Shown here in pieces: positions 51,406-60,673 of a DNA stretch of 64,000 bases (its first letter is position 1; the number at the start of each line of letters is the position of its first letter). The position numbers and the translations under genes are program-made. The notes beneath the pieces are model-generated. The model was not told the DNA's origin, did no database searches, and saw only the letters and a program-made list of their open reading frames with translations. Source of the DNA: Sphingomonas morindae (lineage in GTDB: Bacteria > Pseudomonadota > Alphaproteobacteria > Sphingomonadales > Sphingomonadaceae); assembly GCF_023822065.1 (NCBI RefSeq), contig NZ_CP084930.1, forward strand, positions 1,258,501-1,322,500. The letters are read 5' to 3'.

Positions 51406-52416
51406 CTACAGGGGCGACACCCAGCCTTCAAGCTCCCGGCCGATCACCCGCGCCAACATTTCGATCCCTTCCGGAGACGCATTCAGGCAGGGCAGCACCG
51501 CATAGGCCTCGCCGCCGGCGTGCAGGAAAGTCTCGCGGCCGCGAATCGCCAGTTCTTCCAGCGTCTCGACACAATCGGCCGAAAAGCCGGGCGCGATCAC
51601 CGCCACGCGCCGCACGCCCTGGCCCGGCAGCGCCGCGAGCGTGGTGTCGGTGGCGGGCTCGAGCCATTTGGCCTTGCCGAATCGCGACTGGAAGGCGGTG
51701 ACGAGCGGCCGGCCAAGCGCCTCGGACAGCAGCCGCGCCGTCTTGCGGCAGTGGCAATGATAGGGATCGCCCAGCCGCAGCGTGCGCTCGGGCATGCCGT
51801 GAAAGCTCGCCACCAGCGTATCGGGGGTGAAATCGAGCGCCGCCAGCGCGGCCTCGATCGAGCGCGCGAGCGCGTCGATATAGGCGGGATCGTCGTAATA
51901 GGGGGGCAAGGTGCGCAGCGCCGGCTGCCAGCGCATGCGCGCCAGCGCGGCGAAGGCCGCGTCATTGGCGGTGGCGGTGGTCGCCGCGCAATATTGCGGA
52001 TAGAGCGGCGCCACCAGGATGCGCGCGCACCCCGCCTCCTTGAGCGCTTCGAGCCGGTCCGCGATCGCCGGCCGGCCATAGCGCATCGCATAGTCCACCA
52101 GCACGTCGGGCCCGAAGGCGGTCTTGAGCGCGGTCGCCTGGGCGCGGGTGATCGCCGCCAGCGGCGAGCCGTCCTCGGTCCAGACCTGGCGATAGGCCTC
52201 GGCCGAGCGGGCGGGGCGCGTCCGCAGGATGATGCCGTGCAGGATCGGCTTCCACGCCAGGCGCGGCAGCTCCACCACGCGCGGGTCCGACAGGAATTCG
52301 GCCAGGTAGCGGCGCACCGCCGTCGCCTCGGCGGCATCGGGCGTGCCGAGATTGACGAGCAGCACGCCGATGCGGGGCTGCGGCAGGGCGGGGTGCTGGG
52401 GCGGCAGATCGGTCAT
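51406..52416 (-). CDS. hemH: ferrochelatase
   Basis: This enzyme, 336 residues, inserts Fe2+ into protoporphyrin IX to make heme, the last step of the pathway. The core starts IGVLLVNLGTPDA. The catalytic His is in LVASFHGMPERTL and is followed by GDPYHCHCRKTARLL. The conserved Glu region is near the end in APGFSADCVETLEELAI. The CxC motif in HCHCRKTA may relate to a cluster seen in some ferrochelatases, but is not proof. I chose ATG at 52416; the upstream codons are Pro/Arg-rich and improbable. It is divergent from lgt. Confidence 0.93.
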   Translation of the reverse strand: MTDLPPQHPALPQPRIGVLLVNLGTPDAAEATAVRRYLAEFLSDPRVVELPRLAWKPILHGIILRTRPARSAEAYRQVWTEDGSPLAAITRAQATALKTAFGPDVLVDYAMRYGRPAIADRLEALKEAGCARILVAPLYPQYCAATTATANDAAFAALARMRWQPALRTLPPYYDDPAYIDALARSIEAALAALDFTPDTLVASFHGMPERTLRLGDPYHCHCRKTARLLSEALGRPLVTAFQSRFGKAKWLEPATDTTLAALPGQGVRRVAVIAPGFSADCVETLEELAIRGRETFLHAGGEAYAVLPCLNASPEGIEMLARVIGRELEGWVSPL

Positions 52417-52562
52417 CGGGCAAAGCCTCGCGATAGGTGGGACGGCGGGACAAGGCGGCGGCCCGGCGAAACGCCCCGCCGCCGGGTAGCGCAGCCGCGG
52501 GCGCGGGCGCAATCGCCGCCTCCCCGCTTTCCCGCCGCCACGGCCTCGCCTATGGAGCCGCC

Positions 52563-53423
52563 ATGATCGTCGATCCGTCCGCCTTCACCCATTTCACCGA
52601 TCTCGGCCTGTCGCCGGTGGCGCTGCAGCTCGGGCCGCTGGCGATCCGCTGGTATTCGCTCGGCTATATCGGCGGCATCCTGCTCGGCTGGTATTATCTC
52701 GGGCGGCTGCTGGATCGGCCGGGCGCGCCGATGGCGCGGCGCCACGCCGATGATTTCGTCTTCTACGCCACGCTCGGCATCCTGCTCGGCGGGCGGCTCG
52801 GCTATGTCCTCTTCTACCGGCCGGATTATTACGTCCAGCACCCGCTCGACATTTTCAAGCTCTGGGAAGGCGGCATGTCCTTCCATGGCGGGGTGATCGG
52901 CACCACCATCGCGCTGTTGCTCTTCTGCCGTCGCGAGCATCTCCGCTTCCTGCGCGTGTGTGATTATGTGGCGGTCGTGGTGCCGATCGGCATCTTCCTT
53001 GTTCGCCTCGCCAATTTCGTGAATGGCGAGCTGTGGGGCAAGGTCGCGACGGTGCCGTGGGCGATCGTCTTCCCCGGCGGCGGCAATGTGCCGCGCCACC
53101 CCAGCCAGCTCTACGAGGCCGCGCTCGAGGGGATCGCGCTGGGCGTGCTGCTCAGCCTCGTCTTCTGGCGCAGCGCCATCGCGCGCTACAAGCCCGGCTT
53201 CCTCACCGGCCTGTTCCTGGCGGGCTATGGCGCGTTCCGTTTCATCGTCGAATTCTTCCGCGAGCCGGACGAGCAGCTGGAGGAATTCGCCCGCGTCACC
53301 CATCTCCATATGGGCCAGTGGCTGTGCCTGCCGATGATCCTGCTCGGCCTCTATCTGATCGCCACCGCCCCCGGCCGGCGCCAGCGCGTGGAGCCCGTGG
53401 CCGGGAATGCCAGCGTCGCCTGA
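52563..53423 (+). CDS. lgt: prolipoprotein diacylglyceryl transferase
   Basis: This integral membrane enzyme, 286 residues, transfers diacylglycerol from phosphatidylglycerol to the lipobox cysteine of prolipoproteins. Family signatures are [50 protein letters not shown] and the key [15 protein letters not shown] with the conserved Arg-Asn-Gly-Glu set. [14 protein letters not shown] completes the pattern. About seven helices are present. The ATG at 52563 is the natural family start. Its last codons overlap the ATG of the MidA gene by 17 bases. Confidence 0.96.
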   Translation: MIVDPSAFTHFTDLGLSPVALQLGPLAIRWYSLGYIGGILLGWYYLGRLLDRPGAPMARRHADDFVFYATLGILLGGRLGYVLFYRPDYYVQHPLDIFKLWEGGMSFHGGVIGTTIALLLFCRREHLRFLRVCDYVAVVVPIGIFLVRLANFVNGELWGKVATVPWAIVFPGGGNVPRHPSQLYEAALEGIALGVLLSLVFWRSAIARYKPGFLTGLFLAGYGAFRFIVEFFREPDEQLEEFARVTHLHMGQWLCLPMILLGLYLIATAPGRRQRVEPVAGNASVA

Positions 53424-54450
53424 TCTCGAGGCGCGCCTGCGCCGCCGCATCGAGCGCGGCGGCGCCATGCCGCTGGCCGAATATATGGCGCTCGCCAACC
53501 AGCACTATTACGCCACGCGCGATCCGCTGGGCGCGGCCGGCGATTTCACCACCGCGCCCGAGATCAGCCAGATGTTCGGCGAGCTGATCGGCCTCTGCCT
53601 CGCCGATCTGTGGCTGCGCGCGGGGCGCCCGACGCTCGCCTATGTCGAGCTCGGGCCGGGGCGCGGCACGCTCGCCGAAGATGCGCTGCGCGCCATGGCG
53701 CGCGCCGGCCTCGCGCCCGACATCCATCTGGTCGAGACCAGCCCGGTGCTACGCGAGGCGCAAAGCCGGCGGCTGCCCCTGGCCCGCCACCACGATACGC
53801 TCGCCACCCTGCCCGCGGATCGGCCGCTGCTCGTCGTGGCCAACGAATTTTTCGACGCGCTGCCGATCCGCCAGATTGTGCGCGGCGATCGGGATTGGCG
53901 GGAACGCATGGTCGGGCTGGTCGATGGACGCTTCGCGCCCGGCCTCGGCGCGCAGCGCTTCGATGCCGCCCTCCCGTCCTTCGCCGCCGGCGCCGCCCCC
54001 GGCGCGACGATCGAGACCTCGCCCGCCAGCGTCGCCGTGATGGGCGAGCTCGCCGGCCGTCTCGCCCGCCAGGGCGGCGCGGCGCTGGTGATCGATTATG
54101 GCTATGCGGCGCCGGGCCTGGGCGACACGCTGCAGGCGGTGCGCGCGCATCGCTTCGCCGATCCCTTCGAGGCGCCGGGCACCTGCGATCTTACCGCCCA
54201 TGTCGATTTTCAGGCGCTGGCCGAAGCGGCGACGCGCGCCGGCGCCGTCGCCTACCCGCTGCGCGACCAGGGCGCCTGGCTTGAGGCGCTGGGCATCGCC
54301 GCGCGGGCCGCCGCGCTCGCCCGCGCCGCGCCGGCGCGCGCGGACGAGATCGCCGCCGCGCGCCGCCGGCTGGTCGATGCGGCGGAGATGGGCACGCTGT
54401 TCAAGCTGCTTCGCCTGTCCGCGCCCGATTGGCCGGTGCCGGCGGGCTGA
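53407..54450 (+). CDS. SAM-dependent methyltransferase, MidA/NDUFAF7 family
   Basis: This 347-residue protein resembles mitochondrial NDUFAF7/MidA, an arginine methyltransferase needed for complex I assembly. Landmarks are [21 protein letters not shown] near the start (split across residues 27-47), the SAM loop [33 protein letters not shown], and [20 protein letters not shown]. It has no signal peptide. Its ATG overlaps the 3' end of lgt, so the two are co-expressed. In bacteria its target has not been shown; complex I assembly is inferred from the eukaryotic relative. Confidence 0.88.
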   Translation: MPASPDLEARLRRRIERGGAMPLAEYMALANQHYYATRDPLGAAGDFTTAPEISQMFGELIGLCLADLWLRAGRPTLAYVELGPGRGTLAEDALRAMARAGLAPDIHLVETSPVLREAQSRRLPLARHHDTLATLPADRPLLVVANEFFDALPIRQIVRGDRDWRERMVGLVDGRFAPGLGAQRFDAALPSFAAGAAPGATIETSPASVAVMGELAGRLARQGGAALVIDYGYAAPGLGDTLQAVRAHRFADPFEAPGTCDLTAHVDFQALAEAATRAGAVAYPLRDQGAWLEALGIAARAAALARAAPARADEIAAARRRLVDAAEMGTLFKLLRLSAPDWPVPAG

Positions 54451-54479
54451 CGCTTTCCCCCTATCTTCCGGAGGTCCGC

Positions 54480-55238
54480 ATGATCGATCCCATTCGCAGC
54501 GCCGCGCTGGCGGACGTGCCGCACGCCTTTCTCGGCCGCGCCGGCGGCGTCTCGACCGGGCTCTATGCCGGCCTCAATGTCGGCCTCGGATCGGACGACG
54601 ATCCCGCCGCCGTGGCGGAAAATCGCCGGCGCGCGGCGGAGGCGGTGCGGCCCGGCGCCGCGCTGGTGACGGTTCACCAGATCCATAGCGCCGATGCGGT
54701 GATCGCGCGCGCCGCCTGGCCCGATGCCGAGCGCCCGCGCGCCGATGCGCTGGCCACCGATCGGCCGGGGCTGGTGCTGGGCGTGCTCAGCGCCGATTGC
54801 GTGCCGGTGCTGCTTGCCGATACGCGCGCCGGCGTGGTCGGTGCGGCCCATGCCGGCTGGCGCGGCGCGCTCGACGGCGTCACCGACGCGGTGATCGGGG
54901 CGATGGAGCAGCTCGGCGCGCACCGCCAGAACATCGCCGCCGCGATCGGCCCGTGCATCGCGCGCGCCAGCTACGAGGTGGACGCCGCCTTCCAGCAGCG
55001 TTTCACCGCCGCCGATCCCGACAATGAGCGCTTCTTCCTCGATGGCCGGCCCGGCCATTACCAGTTCGATATCGAAGCCTATGTGACGCACCGCCTCGCC
55101 GCCGCGGGCCTGGCGCGGATCGACGCGCTGGGGCTCGACACCTATGCCGACGAGGCGCGCTTCTTCAGCTATCGCCGCGCCACGCATCGCGGCGAGCCCG
55201 GCTATGGCCGGGGCATCGCGCTGATCGGGCTCGGCTGA
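54480..55238 (+). CDS. pgeF: peptidoglycan editing factor PgeF / multicopper laccase-domain protein
   Basis: This 252-residue protein of the YfiH/YlmD family was formerly called polyphenol oxidase. PgeF removes L-Ser-containing UDP-MurNAc precursors misincorporated by MurC in E. coli; related proteins also show adenosine deaminase-like activity. The metal and catalytic elements are VTVHQIHSADAV (His), LSADCVPVLLAD (Cys), AAHAGWRGALDG (His) and AAIGPCIARASYEV (Cys). GGVSTGLYAGLNVGLGSDDD opens the domain. The ATG at 54480 follows GGAGG. A short hairpin follows the stop (55244-55259: a 6-base stem, CGGCGG with CCGCCG, and a 4-base loop), too short to call a terminator. Confidence 0.92.
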   Translation: MIDPIRSAALADVPHAFLGRAGGVSTGLYAGLNVGLGSDDDPAAVAENRRRAAEAVRPGAALVTVHQIHSADAVIARAAWPDAERPRADALATDRPGLVLGVLSADCVPVLLADTRAGVVGAAHAGWRGALDGVTDAVIGAMEQLGAHRQNIAAAIGPCIARASYEVDAAFQQRFTAADPDNERFFLDGRPGHYQFDIEAYVTHRLAAAGLARIDALGLDTYADEARFFSYRRATHRGEPGYGRGIALIGLG

Positions 55239-55318
55239 GCGACCGGCGGCCTTCCGCCGATCCCGATCCCGCTCTAGAGCAGGCCATCCGCTCGCCGAGC
55301 GACAAAATTGAGGATGCC

Positions 55319-56635
55319 ATGACCGACACGCCCGAGACCGAGGCCGAGCTCACCGCCGTCAGCCCGCGCCGCCGCCCCAAGGCCGATGTCCTCGCGCTGG
55401 GCGAGCACCGGCTCAGCCCGTCGACGCTGATGATGGGCCATGCCTTCGATCCCGCGCTTTCGGAGGGATCGCTCAAGCCGCCCATCTTCCTCACCTCCAC
55501 CTTCGTTTTCGAGAATGCCGCCGCCGGCAAGCGCCATTTCGAGGGCGTGACGGGCAAGCGTCCGGGCGGCGCCGAGGGGCTGGTCTATTCGCGCTTCAAC
55601 GGCCCCAACCAGGAGATTCTCGAGGATCGCCTGAGCATCTGGGACGATGCCGAGGATGCGCTGACCTTCTCCTCCGGCATGTCCGCCATCGCCACCATGA
55701 TGCTCGCGCTGGTCAAGCCGGGCGACGTCATCGTCCATTCGGCGCCGCTCTATGCGGCCACCGAGACGCTGATCGGGCGCATTCTCGGCCGCTTCGGCGT
55801 CACCTGGCTCGATTTCCCCGCCGGCGCGACCGAGCCGGAGATCGAAGCGGTGGTGGCGCGCGCGCAGTCGCAGGGCCGCGTCGCCCTGATCTATCTCGAG
55901 AGCCCGGCCAACCCCACCAACGCGCTGGTCGATGTCGAGGCGGTGGCGCGGGTGCGGGATCGTCTGTTCGGCGAGGAGAAGCCGCCGATCGCGATCGACA
56001 ACACGTTTCTCGGGCCGCTCTGGCAGCAGCCGCTGCGCCACGGCGCGGATCTCGTCGTCTACAGCCTCACCAAATATGCCGGAGGCCATTCCGATCTCGT
56101 CGCGGGCGGGGTCACGGGCGCCAAGGCGGCGATCAACCCCATCCGCATGATGCGCAACACGATCGGCACGATCACCGATCCGCACTCGGCGTGGATGCTG
56201 CTGCGCAGCCTGGAGACGCTGGAACTGCGCATGACCCGCGCGGGCGAAAATGCCGAGAAGGTGTGCGCCTTCTTCCGCGATCATCCCAAGATCGAAAGCG
56301 TCGGCTATCTCGGCTTCCTCGATCCCGCCTCGCGCCAGGCGGATATCTATCGCCGCCATTGTTCGGGCGCGGGCTCGACCTTCTCGCTCTACCTCAAGGG
56401 CGGCGAGCGCGAGAGCTTCGCCTTTCTCGACAGCCTGAAGATCGCCAAGCTGGCGGTGAGCCTGGGCGGCACCGAGACGCTGGCGTCGGCGCCGGCGGCG
56501 ATGACCCACCTGTCCGTGCCCGACGCGCGCAAGGCCGAGCTTGGCATCACCGACAATCTCGTGCGCATCTCGGTGGGCGTGGAGAAGGCGGAGGATCTGA
56601 TCGCCGATTTCGACCAGGCGCTCGCCGCCGTCTGA
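55319..56635 (+). CDS. PLP-dependent Cys/Met metabolism enzyme (cystathionine gamma-synthase family)
   Basis: This 438-residue pyridoxal phosphate enzyme handles sulfur amino acids; the family includes cystathionine gamma-synthase, O-succinylhomoserine sulfhydrylase and methionine gamma-lyase. The PLP Lys is in YSLTKYAGGHSD, with GMSAIATMMLA, AIDNTFLGPLWQQPL and YSRFNGPNQEILEDRL. It is longer than MetB (about 386), mainly by an N-terminal extension of about 40 residues and an insert (GVTGKRPGGAEGL). Which reaction it catalyses cannot be decided from motifs. The 80-base leader shows no SAM riboswitch that I could recognise. Confidence 0.88.
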   Translation: MTDTPETEAELTAVSPRRRPKADVLALGEHRLSPSTLMMGHAFDPALSEGSLKPPIFLTSTFVFENAAAGKRHFEGVTGKRPGGAEGLVYSRFNGPNQEILEDRLSIWDDAEDALTFSSGMSAIATMMLALVKPGDVIVHSAPLYAATETLIGRILGRFGVTWLDFPAGATEPEIEAVVARAQSQGRVALIYLESPANPTNALVDVEAVARVRDRLFGEEKPPIAIDNTFLGPLWQQPLRHGADLVVYSLTKYAGGHSDLVAGGVTGAKAAINPIRMMRNTIGTITDPHSAWMLLRSLETLELRMTRAGENAEKVCAFFRDHPKIESVGYLGFLDPASRQADIYRRHCSGAGSTFSLYLKGGERESFAFLDSLKIAKLAVSLGGTETLASAPAAMTHLSVPDARKAELGITDNLVRISVGVEKAEDLIADFDQALAAV

Positions 56636-56653
56636 TCCCGAGGCGGCGCGCCG

Positions 56654-56989
56654 CTACCAGCAGCGGCGCGTCGCCAGATAGCGGCCGGCCCAGCCGTCCC
56701 AATGATTCACCACCCGGCAGTGCTCGACATATTCATAGGCGTAGCTGGGCGGCGGCGGCGGCGCATAATAGACGGGCGCCGGCGCGTAATAGACGGGCGG
56801 CGGCGCGTCGTCGTCCGCATCGGCATAGGTATCGTGCGCATGGCTGGCGATCGCGACGCCGACGCCAAGGCCGAGCAGCCCCGCCGCCACCGCCACGCCG
56901 TCGCTCACCCGCGCCTCGGCGGGGCTGGCCGCCGCCAGCAGCGTGGCCGCGCCCGCGATCCCGAGCATCGCCGCCTTGATCCTGCCCAT
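56654..56989 (-). CDS. small exported Pro/Tyr-rich protein
   Basis: This 111-residue protein of unknown function has a signal peptide (MGRIKAAMLGIAGAATLLAAASPAEA) and a glycine-rich hydrophobic stretch (AAGLLGLGVGVAIA). An acidic patch (DTYADADDD) precedes a repeat of PPPVYYAPAPVYYAPPPPP. It ends with two Cys in EHCRVVNHWDGWAGRYLATRRCW. The Tyr/Pro repeat resembles proteins with an extended surface-exposed linker. The ATG at 56989 is preceded by GAGGGGCAGG; a GTG one codon upstream is an alternative. It converges with the PLP enzyme gene and lies 94 bases after the HAD gene. Confidence 0.8.
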   Translation of the reverse strand: MGRIKAAMLGIAGAATLLAAASPAEARVSDGVAVAAGLLGLGVGVAIASHAHDTYADADDDAPPPVYYAPAPVYYAPPPPPSYAYEYVEHCRVVNHWDGWAGRYLATRRCW

Positions 56990-57083
56990 CACCTGCCCCT
57001 CTTCTTCCCCAAAGATCGGACCCAGGCGCCCTCTCTGGCACGACAGGTCTGAACGGAGGCGGAACGATCGTGACAGCGGGCGT

Positions 57084-57767
57084 TCATCTGCGCCAGTCGA
57101 GCACCGGCCAGCCCCGCTTGATCGCCAGCGCGCGCATCGCCGGGCTGGGCGTGGTGGCGAAGGCCTGATCGGCCCAGGCCATTACCGGCGCATCGGAAAC
57201 ATGGTCCGAATAGAAGCGCACCGTCACCGCCTCGCGCGCGATCCCCTGCGCGGCGAACCAGGCCTGGATCATCCGCAATTTGGCGGGGCCGTAGCAATTT
57301 TCGCCGTCGATCTTGGCGGTGATGCGCGAATCGATGCCGATGATCGAGTTGGTGGCGATCACGGCGTCGAAGCCGAGCGCCTCGGCGATCGCCTCCACAT
57401 AGAGCCGGTAGGAGGCGGTCGCCATCACGAGCGTCCGGCCGGCGGCGCGGTCCTCCGCGATCTGGCGCAGCGCGCCCGGCAGCGTGTTCAGCCGCAGCGT
57501 GCGCTCGGCGAAGCGGCGGGTCAGCGGCGCGAGCGCGGCCGGCGCGATGTGGCGGCCGAGCAGAAGATGCTGGTTGATCTCCTTCAGCCGCGCGCGCGTG
57601 ATGCGTTTCAGCGCGTAGGCGGCCATCGCCCCGATCACGCCGGGCAGCAGCGCCAGCCGCCACGGCGCGCGCGCCAGCGCGGCATGGATGAGGAAGGGCG
57701 TGTAGGTGCCGGTGCGGGTGATGGTGCGATCCATGTCGTAGATCGCGATTTCGGGCTTGCCGCTCAT
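57084..57767 (-). CDS. HAD-IB family phosphatase
   Basis: This 227-residue haloacid dehalogenase-superfamily phosphatase of subfamily IB opens with motif I IYDMDRTITRTGTYTPF (DxDxT, nucleophile Asp). Motif II TLVMATASYRLYVEAIA and motif IV YSDHVSDAPVM follow, with a helical cap in between (LARAPWRLALLPGVIGAMAAYALKR). Family members dephosphorylate small metabolites or lipid phosphates; the substrate is unknown. Its ATG overlaps the stop of the nucleotidyltransferase gene as ATGA, so the two act together. It lies opposite the mla operon. Confidence 0.88.
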   Translation of the reverse strand: MSGKPEIAIYDMDRTITRTGTYTPFLIHAALARAPWRLALLPGVIGAMAAYALKRITRARLKEINQHLLLGRHIAPAALAPLTRRFAERTLRLNTLPGALRQIAEDRAAGRTLVMATASYRLYVEAIAEALGFDAVIATNSIIGIDSRITAKIDGENCYGPAKLRMIQAWFAAQGIAREAVTVRFYSDHVSDAPVMAWADQAFATTPSPAMRALAIKRGWPVLDWRR

Positions 57768-58528
57768 GCGCGTCCCTCCAGCACCGCCTCGGCGAGGGTG
57801 AGATCGTCGGGCTTGTCGACATCCACCGCCGCCAGCGGATCGGCGAGCGGCACCAGCGCCACCGCCGCGCCCATCCGCCGCCCCGCCTGGCGGATCGCGG
57901 CGGCGAGCCCGATGGTGCGCGTCAGCGCGCGGAGCAGCAGCACCGGGCCGAAGCGGGCGATGAGCTTCCAGCCCTTCTTGCGGTCCTGCTCCACCGCCGC
58001 CCAGGCGCGGATCACCGGCAGCGCCGCCGGACCGGCGAAATGGAAGAGGTTGGCGCCCGTCCAGTCGCCGCCGCGAAAGCGCAGCCAGGTGCGCCGCGTG
58101 GCGGGGAAGCGCGCCTCCACCACGCGCCGCTCCACCGCGCCTACCGCCACGTCCGCGCCCGCCGCGCCGGCGAGGAAGGCGGCGATGGTGGCGGGGCGCA
58201 GCAGCACATGATCGGCGGTGGTGACGAAGAGCGGGAAGCCGAGGCCGCCCGCCTCCAGCGCCCCCGCGATCGAGCGCGCGATGCCATCCCCCGACGGCGC
58301 GAAGCGGAGGCGCGGATCGGCCGGCAGCGCGGCGCGGATCGGCGCCACGTCCTGCGTCATCACCACCAGCTCGCCGATTTCGGGCGTGGCCAGCAGCGTG
58401 GCGGCGACGCGCGCCACCATCGGCGTGCCGGCCACCGGCAGCAGCGCCTTGAGCGCGACGCCGCGGCTAGCGGCGAGCGGATCGACGCCGGGACGCCGGC
58501 CGGCGAGCAGCAGCGCCGTCACCGGCAT
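57764..58528 (-). CDS. MobA-like NTP transferase family protein
   Basis: This 254-residue nucleotidyltransferase-like protein has the N-terminal nucleotide-binding loop ALLLAGRRPGVDPLAASRG, followed by KALLPVAGTPMVARV and the metal Asp in TTADHVLL. The C-terminal part includes ARRTWLRFRGGDWTGANLFHF-like sequence (WLRFRGGDWTGANLF) and ends DVDKPDDLTLAEAVL. Such proteins join a nucleotide to a sugar phosphate or polyol phosphate, or make molybdopterin dinucleotide. The pattern is closer to the sugar/alcohol-phosphate type. It is the first gene of a two-gene unit with the HAD phosphatase and divergent from mlaE, with 179 bases between. Confidence 0.82.
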   Translation of the reverse strand: MPVTALLLAGRRPGVDPLAASRGVALKALLPVAGTPMVARVAATLLATPEIGELVVMTQDVAPIRAALPADPRLRFAPSGDGIARSIAGALEAGGLGFPLFVTTADHVLLRPATIAAFLAGAAGADVAVGAVERRVVEARFPATRRTWLRFRGGDWTGANLFHFAGPAALPVIRAWAAVEQDRKKGWKLIARFGPVLLLRALTRTIGLAAAIRQAGRRMGAAVALVPLADPLAAVDVDKPDDLTLAEAVLEGRA

Positions 58529-58707
58529 GACGGAACCCGTGTGGCTGATGCAGGTTTAGCCGACAATGTCCCGCCCTTGCGCCCGTCGCCGCCTCCGTCG
58601 GCCGCTCCGCTGATGATCCGCTTGTCCATAGGCGCCGCTTTGGCAGGTTTCCGGCGCGCATGCGAGCGCTTGCCGCGCGCCGCGATCTGCCCCATCACCC
58701 CCGCTGC

Positions 58708-59808
58708 ATGAGCGCGACACCGGCCAATTTCACCGAAGAGGGCGATACGCTCCGCTTCACCGGCGATCTCACCCTGCCCACGCTGGGCGAGGTGCCGCGC
58801 CGGCTTGAGCATCTGCCGCGCGCGCCGCGCACCGTGGACCTGTCCGGCATCGGGCGGATCGACACGGTGGGCGCCTGGGTGGTGCGCCGGCTGGAGCGCG
58901 ATCACCAGGTCGCGATCGAGGGCGCGGACGATACCGCGCGACGGCTGATCGAGAAGGTCAGCGAGGTCGATCAGCCAGCCCCCGTCCGCCCCGCCGGCGC
59001 GCACGGCCTTGCGGCGGTGCTCGACCATGTTGGCGCCGCCACCGCGGTCTCGCTGCACACGCTGGTCGGGCTGCTCGGCTTTTTCGGCGGCATCGTGCTG
59101 GCGGTGTGGCAGGTGGTGCTCAACCCCCGCCGCTTCCGCACCAATGCCGTGGTCCGCCAGATCGAGGTCGTCGGTATCGACGCGCTCGGCATCATCGGGC
59201 TGATGAGCTTCCTGATCGGCATCGTCATCGCCCAGCAGGGCGCGGTGCAGCTGCGCCAGTTCGGCGCCGAGGTGTTCACCGTCAATCTGATCGGCCGCCT
59301 CACCATGCGCGAGCTGGGCGTGCTGATGACCGCGATCATGGTCGCCGGCCGGTCAGGCTCGGCCTTCGCCGCGCAGATCGGATCGATGCGTCTTGCCGAA
59401 GAGGTGGATGCGATGCGCACCATGGGCCTCTCGCCCATGCAGGTGCTGGTGCTGCCGCGCGTGATCGCGACGCTGGTGGCGATGCCGCTTCTGTCCTTCT
59501 ACGCGATGCTGGTGGCGCTGGTGGGCGGCGGGCTGCTGTGCTGGCTGCAGCTGGGCATTCCGCCGGTCACCTTTGTCGCGCGCATCCGCGAGGTGGTGCC
59601 GATGACCGACCTGTGGGGCGGCCTCATCAAGGCGCCCGTCTTCGGCATGATCATCGCCATGGCCGGCTGCTTCCAGGGCATGCAGGTGGAAGGCAATGCC
59701 GAGGAAGTGGGGCTGCGCACCACCTCGGCGGTGGTCCAGTCGATCTTCCTCGTGATCGTGCTCGACGCCTTCTTCGCCGTCTTCTTCACCATGATCGGGT
59801 GGATCTGA
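58708..59808 (+). CDS. MlaE-type permease with N-terminal STAS (MlaB-like) domain
   Basis: This permease of the Mla phospholipid ABC transporter has 366 residues. Residues 1-95 are STAS-like (TLRFTGDLTLPTLGEVP, TVDLSGIGRIDTVGAWV), resembling MlaB, which is a separate protein in E. coli. The MlaE membrane part follows, with FLIGIVIAQQGAVQLRQFGAEV and MRELGVLMTAIMVAGRSGSA, then EVDAMRTMGLSPMQVLVLPR. Mla systems move phospholipids between the outer and inner membranes. The start ATG at 58708 has no strong ribosome-binding site; an in-frame ATG at 58660 is the alternative. The stop overlaps the next ATG. Confidence 0.9.
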   Translation: MSATPANFTEEGDTLRFTGDLTLPTLGEVPRRLEHLPRAPRTVDLSGIGRIDTVGAWVVRRLERDHQVAIEGADDTARRLIEKVSEVDQPAPVRPAGAHGLAAVLDHVGAATAVSLHTLVGLLGFFGGIVLAVWQVVLNPRRFRTNAVVRQIEVVGIDALGIIGLMSFLIGIVIAQQGAVQLRQFGAEVFTVNLIGRLTMRELGVLMTAIMVAGRSGSAFAAQIGSMRLAEEVDAMRTMGLSPMQVLVLPRVIATLVAMPLLSFYAMLVALVGGGLLCWLQLGIPPVTFVARIREVVPMTDLWGGLIKAPVFGMIIAMAGCFQGMQVEGNAEEVGLRTTSAVVQSIFLVIVLDAFFAVFFTMIGWI

Positions 59809-60665
59809 TGGGCACCGAACCGATCCTGGACGAGGGCGAGGATGTCATCATCCGCGTGCGCGGCCTCACCAACCGCTTCGGCGACCAGGTGGTGCACGAC
59901 AAGCTCGATCTGGACATGCGCCGCGGCGAGATTCTGGGCGTGGTCGGTGGCTCGGGCACGGGCAAATCGGTGCTGATGCGCTCGATCATCGGCCTGCAGA
60001 CCCCGGCCGAGGGCGAGGTGCGCGTGTTCAACGAGGAGACGGTGGGACGCTCCGAGGAGGAGCAGACCCGGCTGCGCAGCCGCTGGGGCGTGCTGTTCCA
60101 GGACGGGGCGCTCTTCTCCACCCTCACCGTCGCCGAGAATATCCAGGTGCCGATCCGCGAATTCTATCCGCGCATCGATCGCCAGCTGCTCGACGAGATC
60201 GCCACCTACAAGCTGGTGGCCACCGGCCTGCCCGCCGAGGCGGGGGCGAAATTCCCCTCCGAGCTTTCGGGCGGCATGCGCAAGCGCGCCGGCCTGTCGC
60301 GCGCGCTCGCGCTCGATCCCGAGCTGCTCTTCCTCGACGAGCCCACCGCCGGGCTCGATCCGATCGGCGCCGCCGGCTTCGACGCGCTCACCAAGGATCT
60401 GAGCGCCACGCTGGGGCACAGCGTGTTCCTCATCACCCATGATCTCGATACGCTCTACGCGATCTGCGACAGGGTGGCGGTGCTGGCCGATCACAAGGTG
60501 GTCGCGGTCGGCACCATTCCCGAACTCCTGGCCTTGGATCATCCCTGGATCCAGAGCTATTTCAACGGCCCGCGCGGCCGCGCGGCCGAGGACGCCGCCG
60601 ATCGCGCCGGCCACACCAACAGCGATGCGCCCCGGCACCCGGCCGGCGCCGGCACGGGGGCTTGA
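59808..60665 (+). CDS. MlaF-type ATP-binding protein
   Basis: This 285-residue ATPase of the Mla lipid transporter has Walker A GGSGTGKS and VLFQDGALFSTLTVAENI. The ABC signature is LSGGMRKRAGLSRALALDP, Walker B LLFLDEPTAGLDP and the switch His in LITHDLDTL. It would power the MlaE permease. The C-terminus adds about 30 residues rich in Arg, Ala and Asp (RGRAAEDAADRAGH). The ATG at 59808 overlaps the MlaE stop as TGATG. Confidence 0.93.
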   Translation: MGTEPILDEGEDVIIRVRGLTNRFGDQVVHDKLDLDMRRGEILGVVGGSGTGKSVLMRSIIGLQTPAEGEVRVFNEETVGRSEEEQTRLRSRWGVLFQDGALFSTLTVAENIQVPIREFYPRIDRQLLDEIATYKLVATGLPAEAGAKFPSELSGGMRKRAGLSRALALDPELLFLDEPTAGLDPIGAAGFDALTKDLSATLGHSVFLITHDLDTLYAICDRVAVLADHKVVAVGTIPELLALDHPWIQSYFNGPRGRAAEDAADRAGHTNSDAPRHPAGAGTGA

Positions 60666-60673
60666 GCGAGGCT

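Noticed and set aside
55239-55318. Possible SAM riboswitch upstream of the Cys/Met PLP enzyme
   Set aside because: The 80-base leader lacks the stem and loop patterns of the SAM-II or related classes that I could recognise; only a short 6-base hairpin is present.
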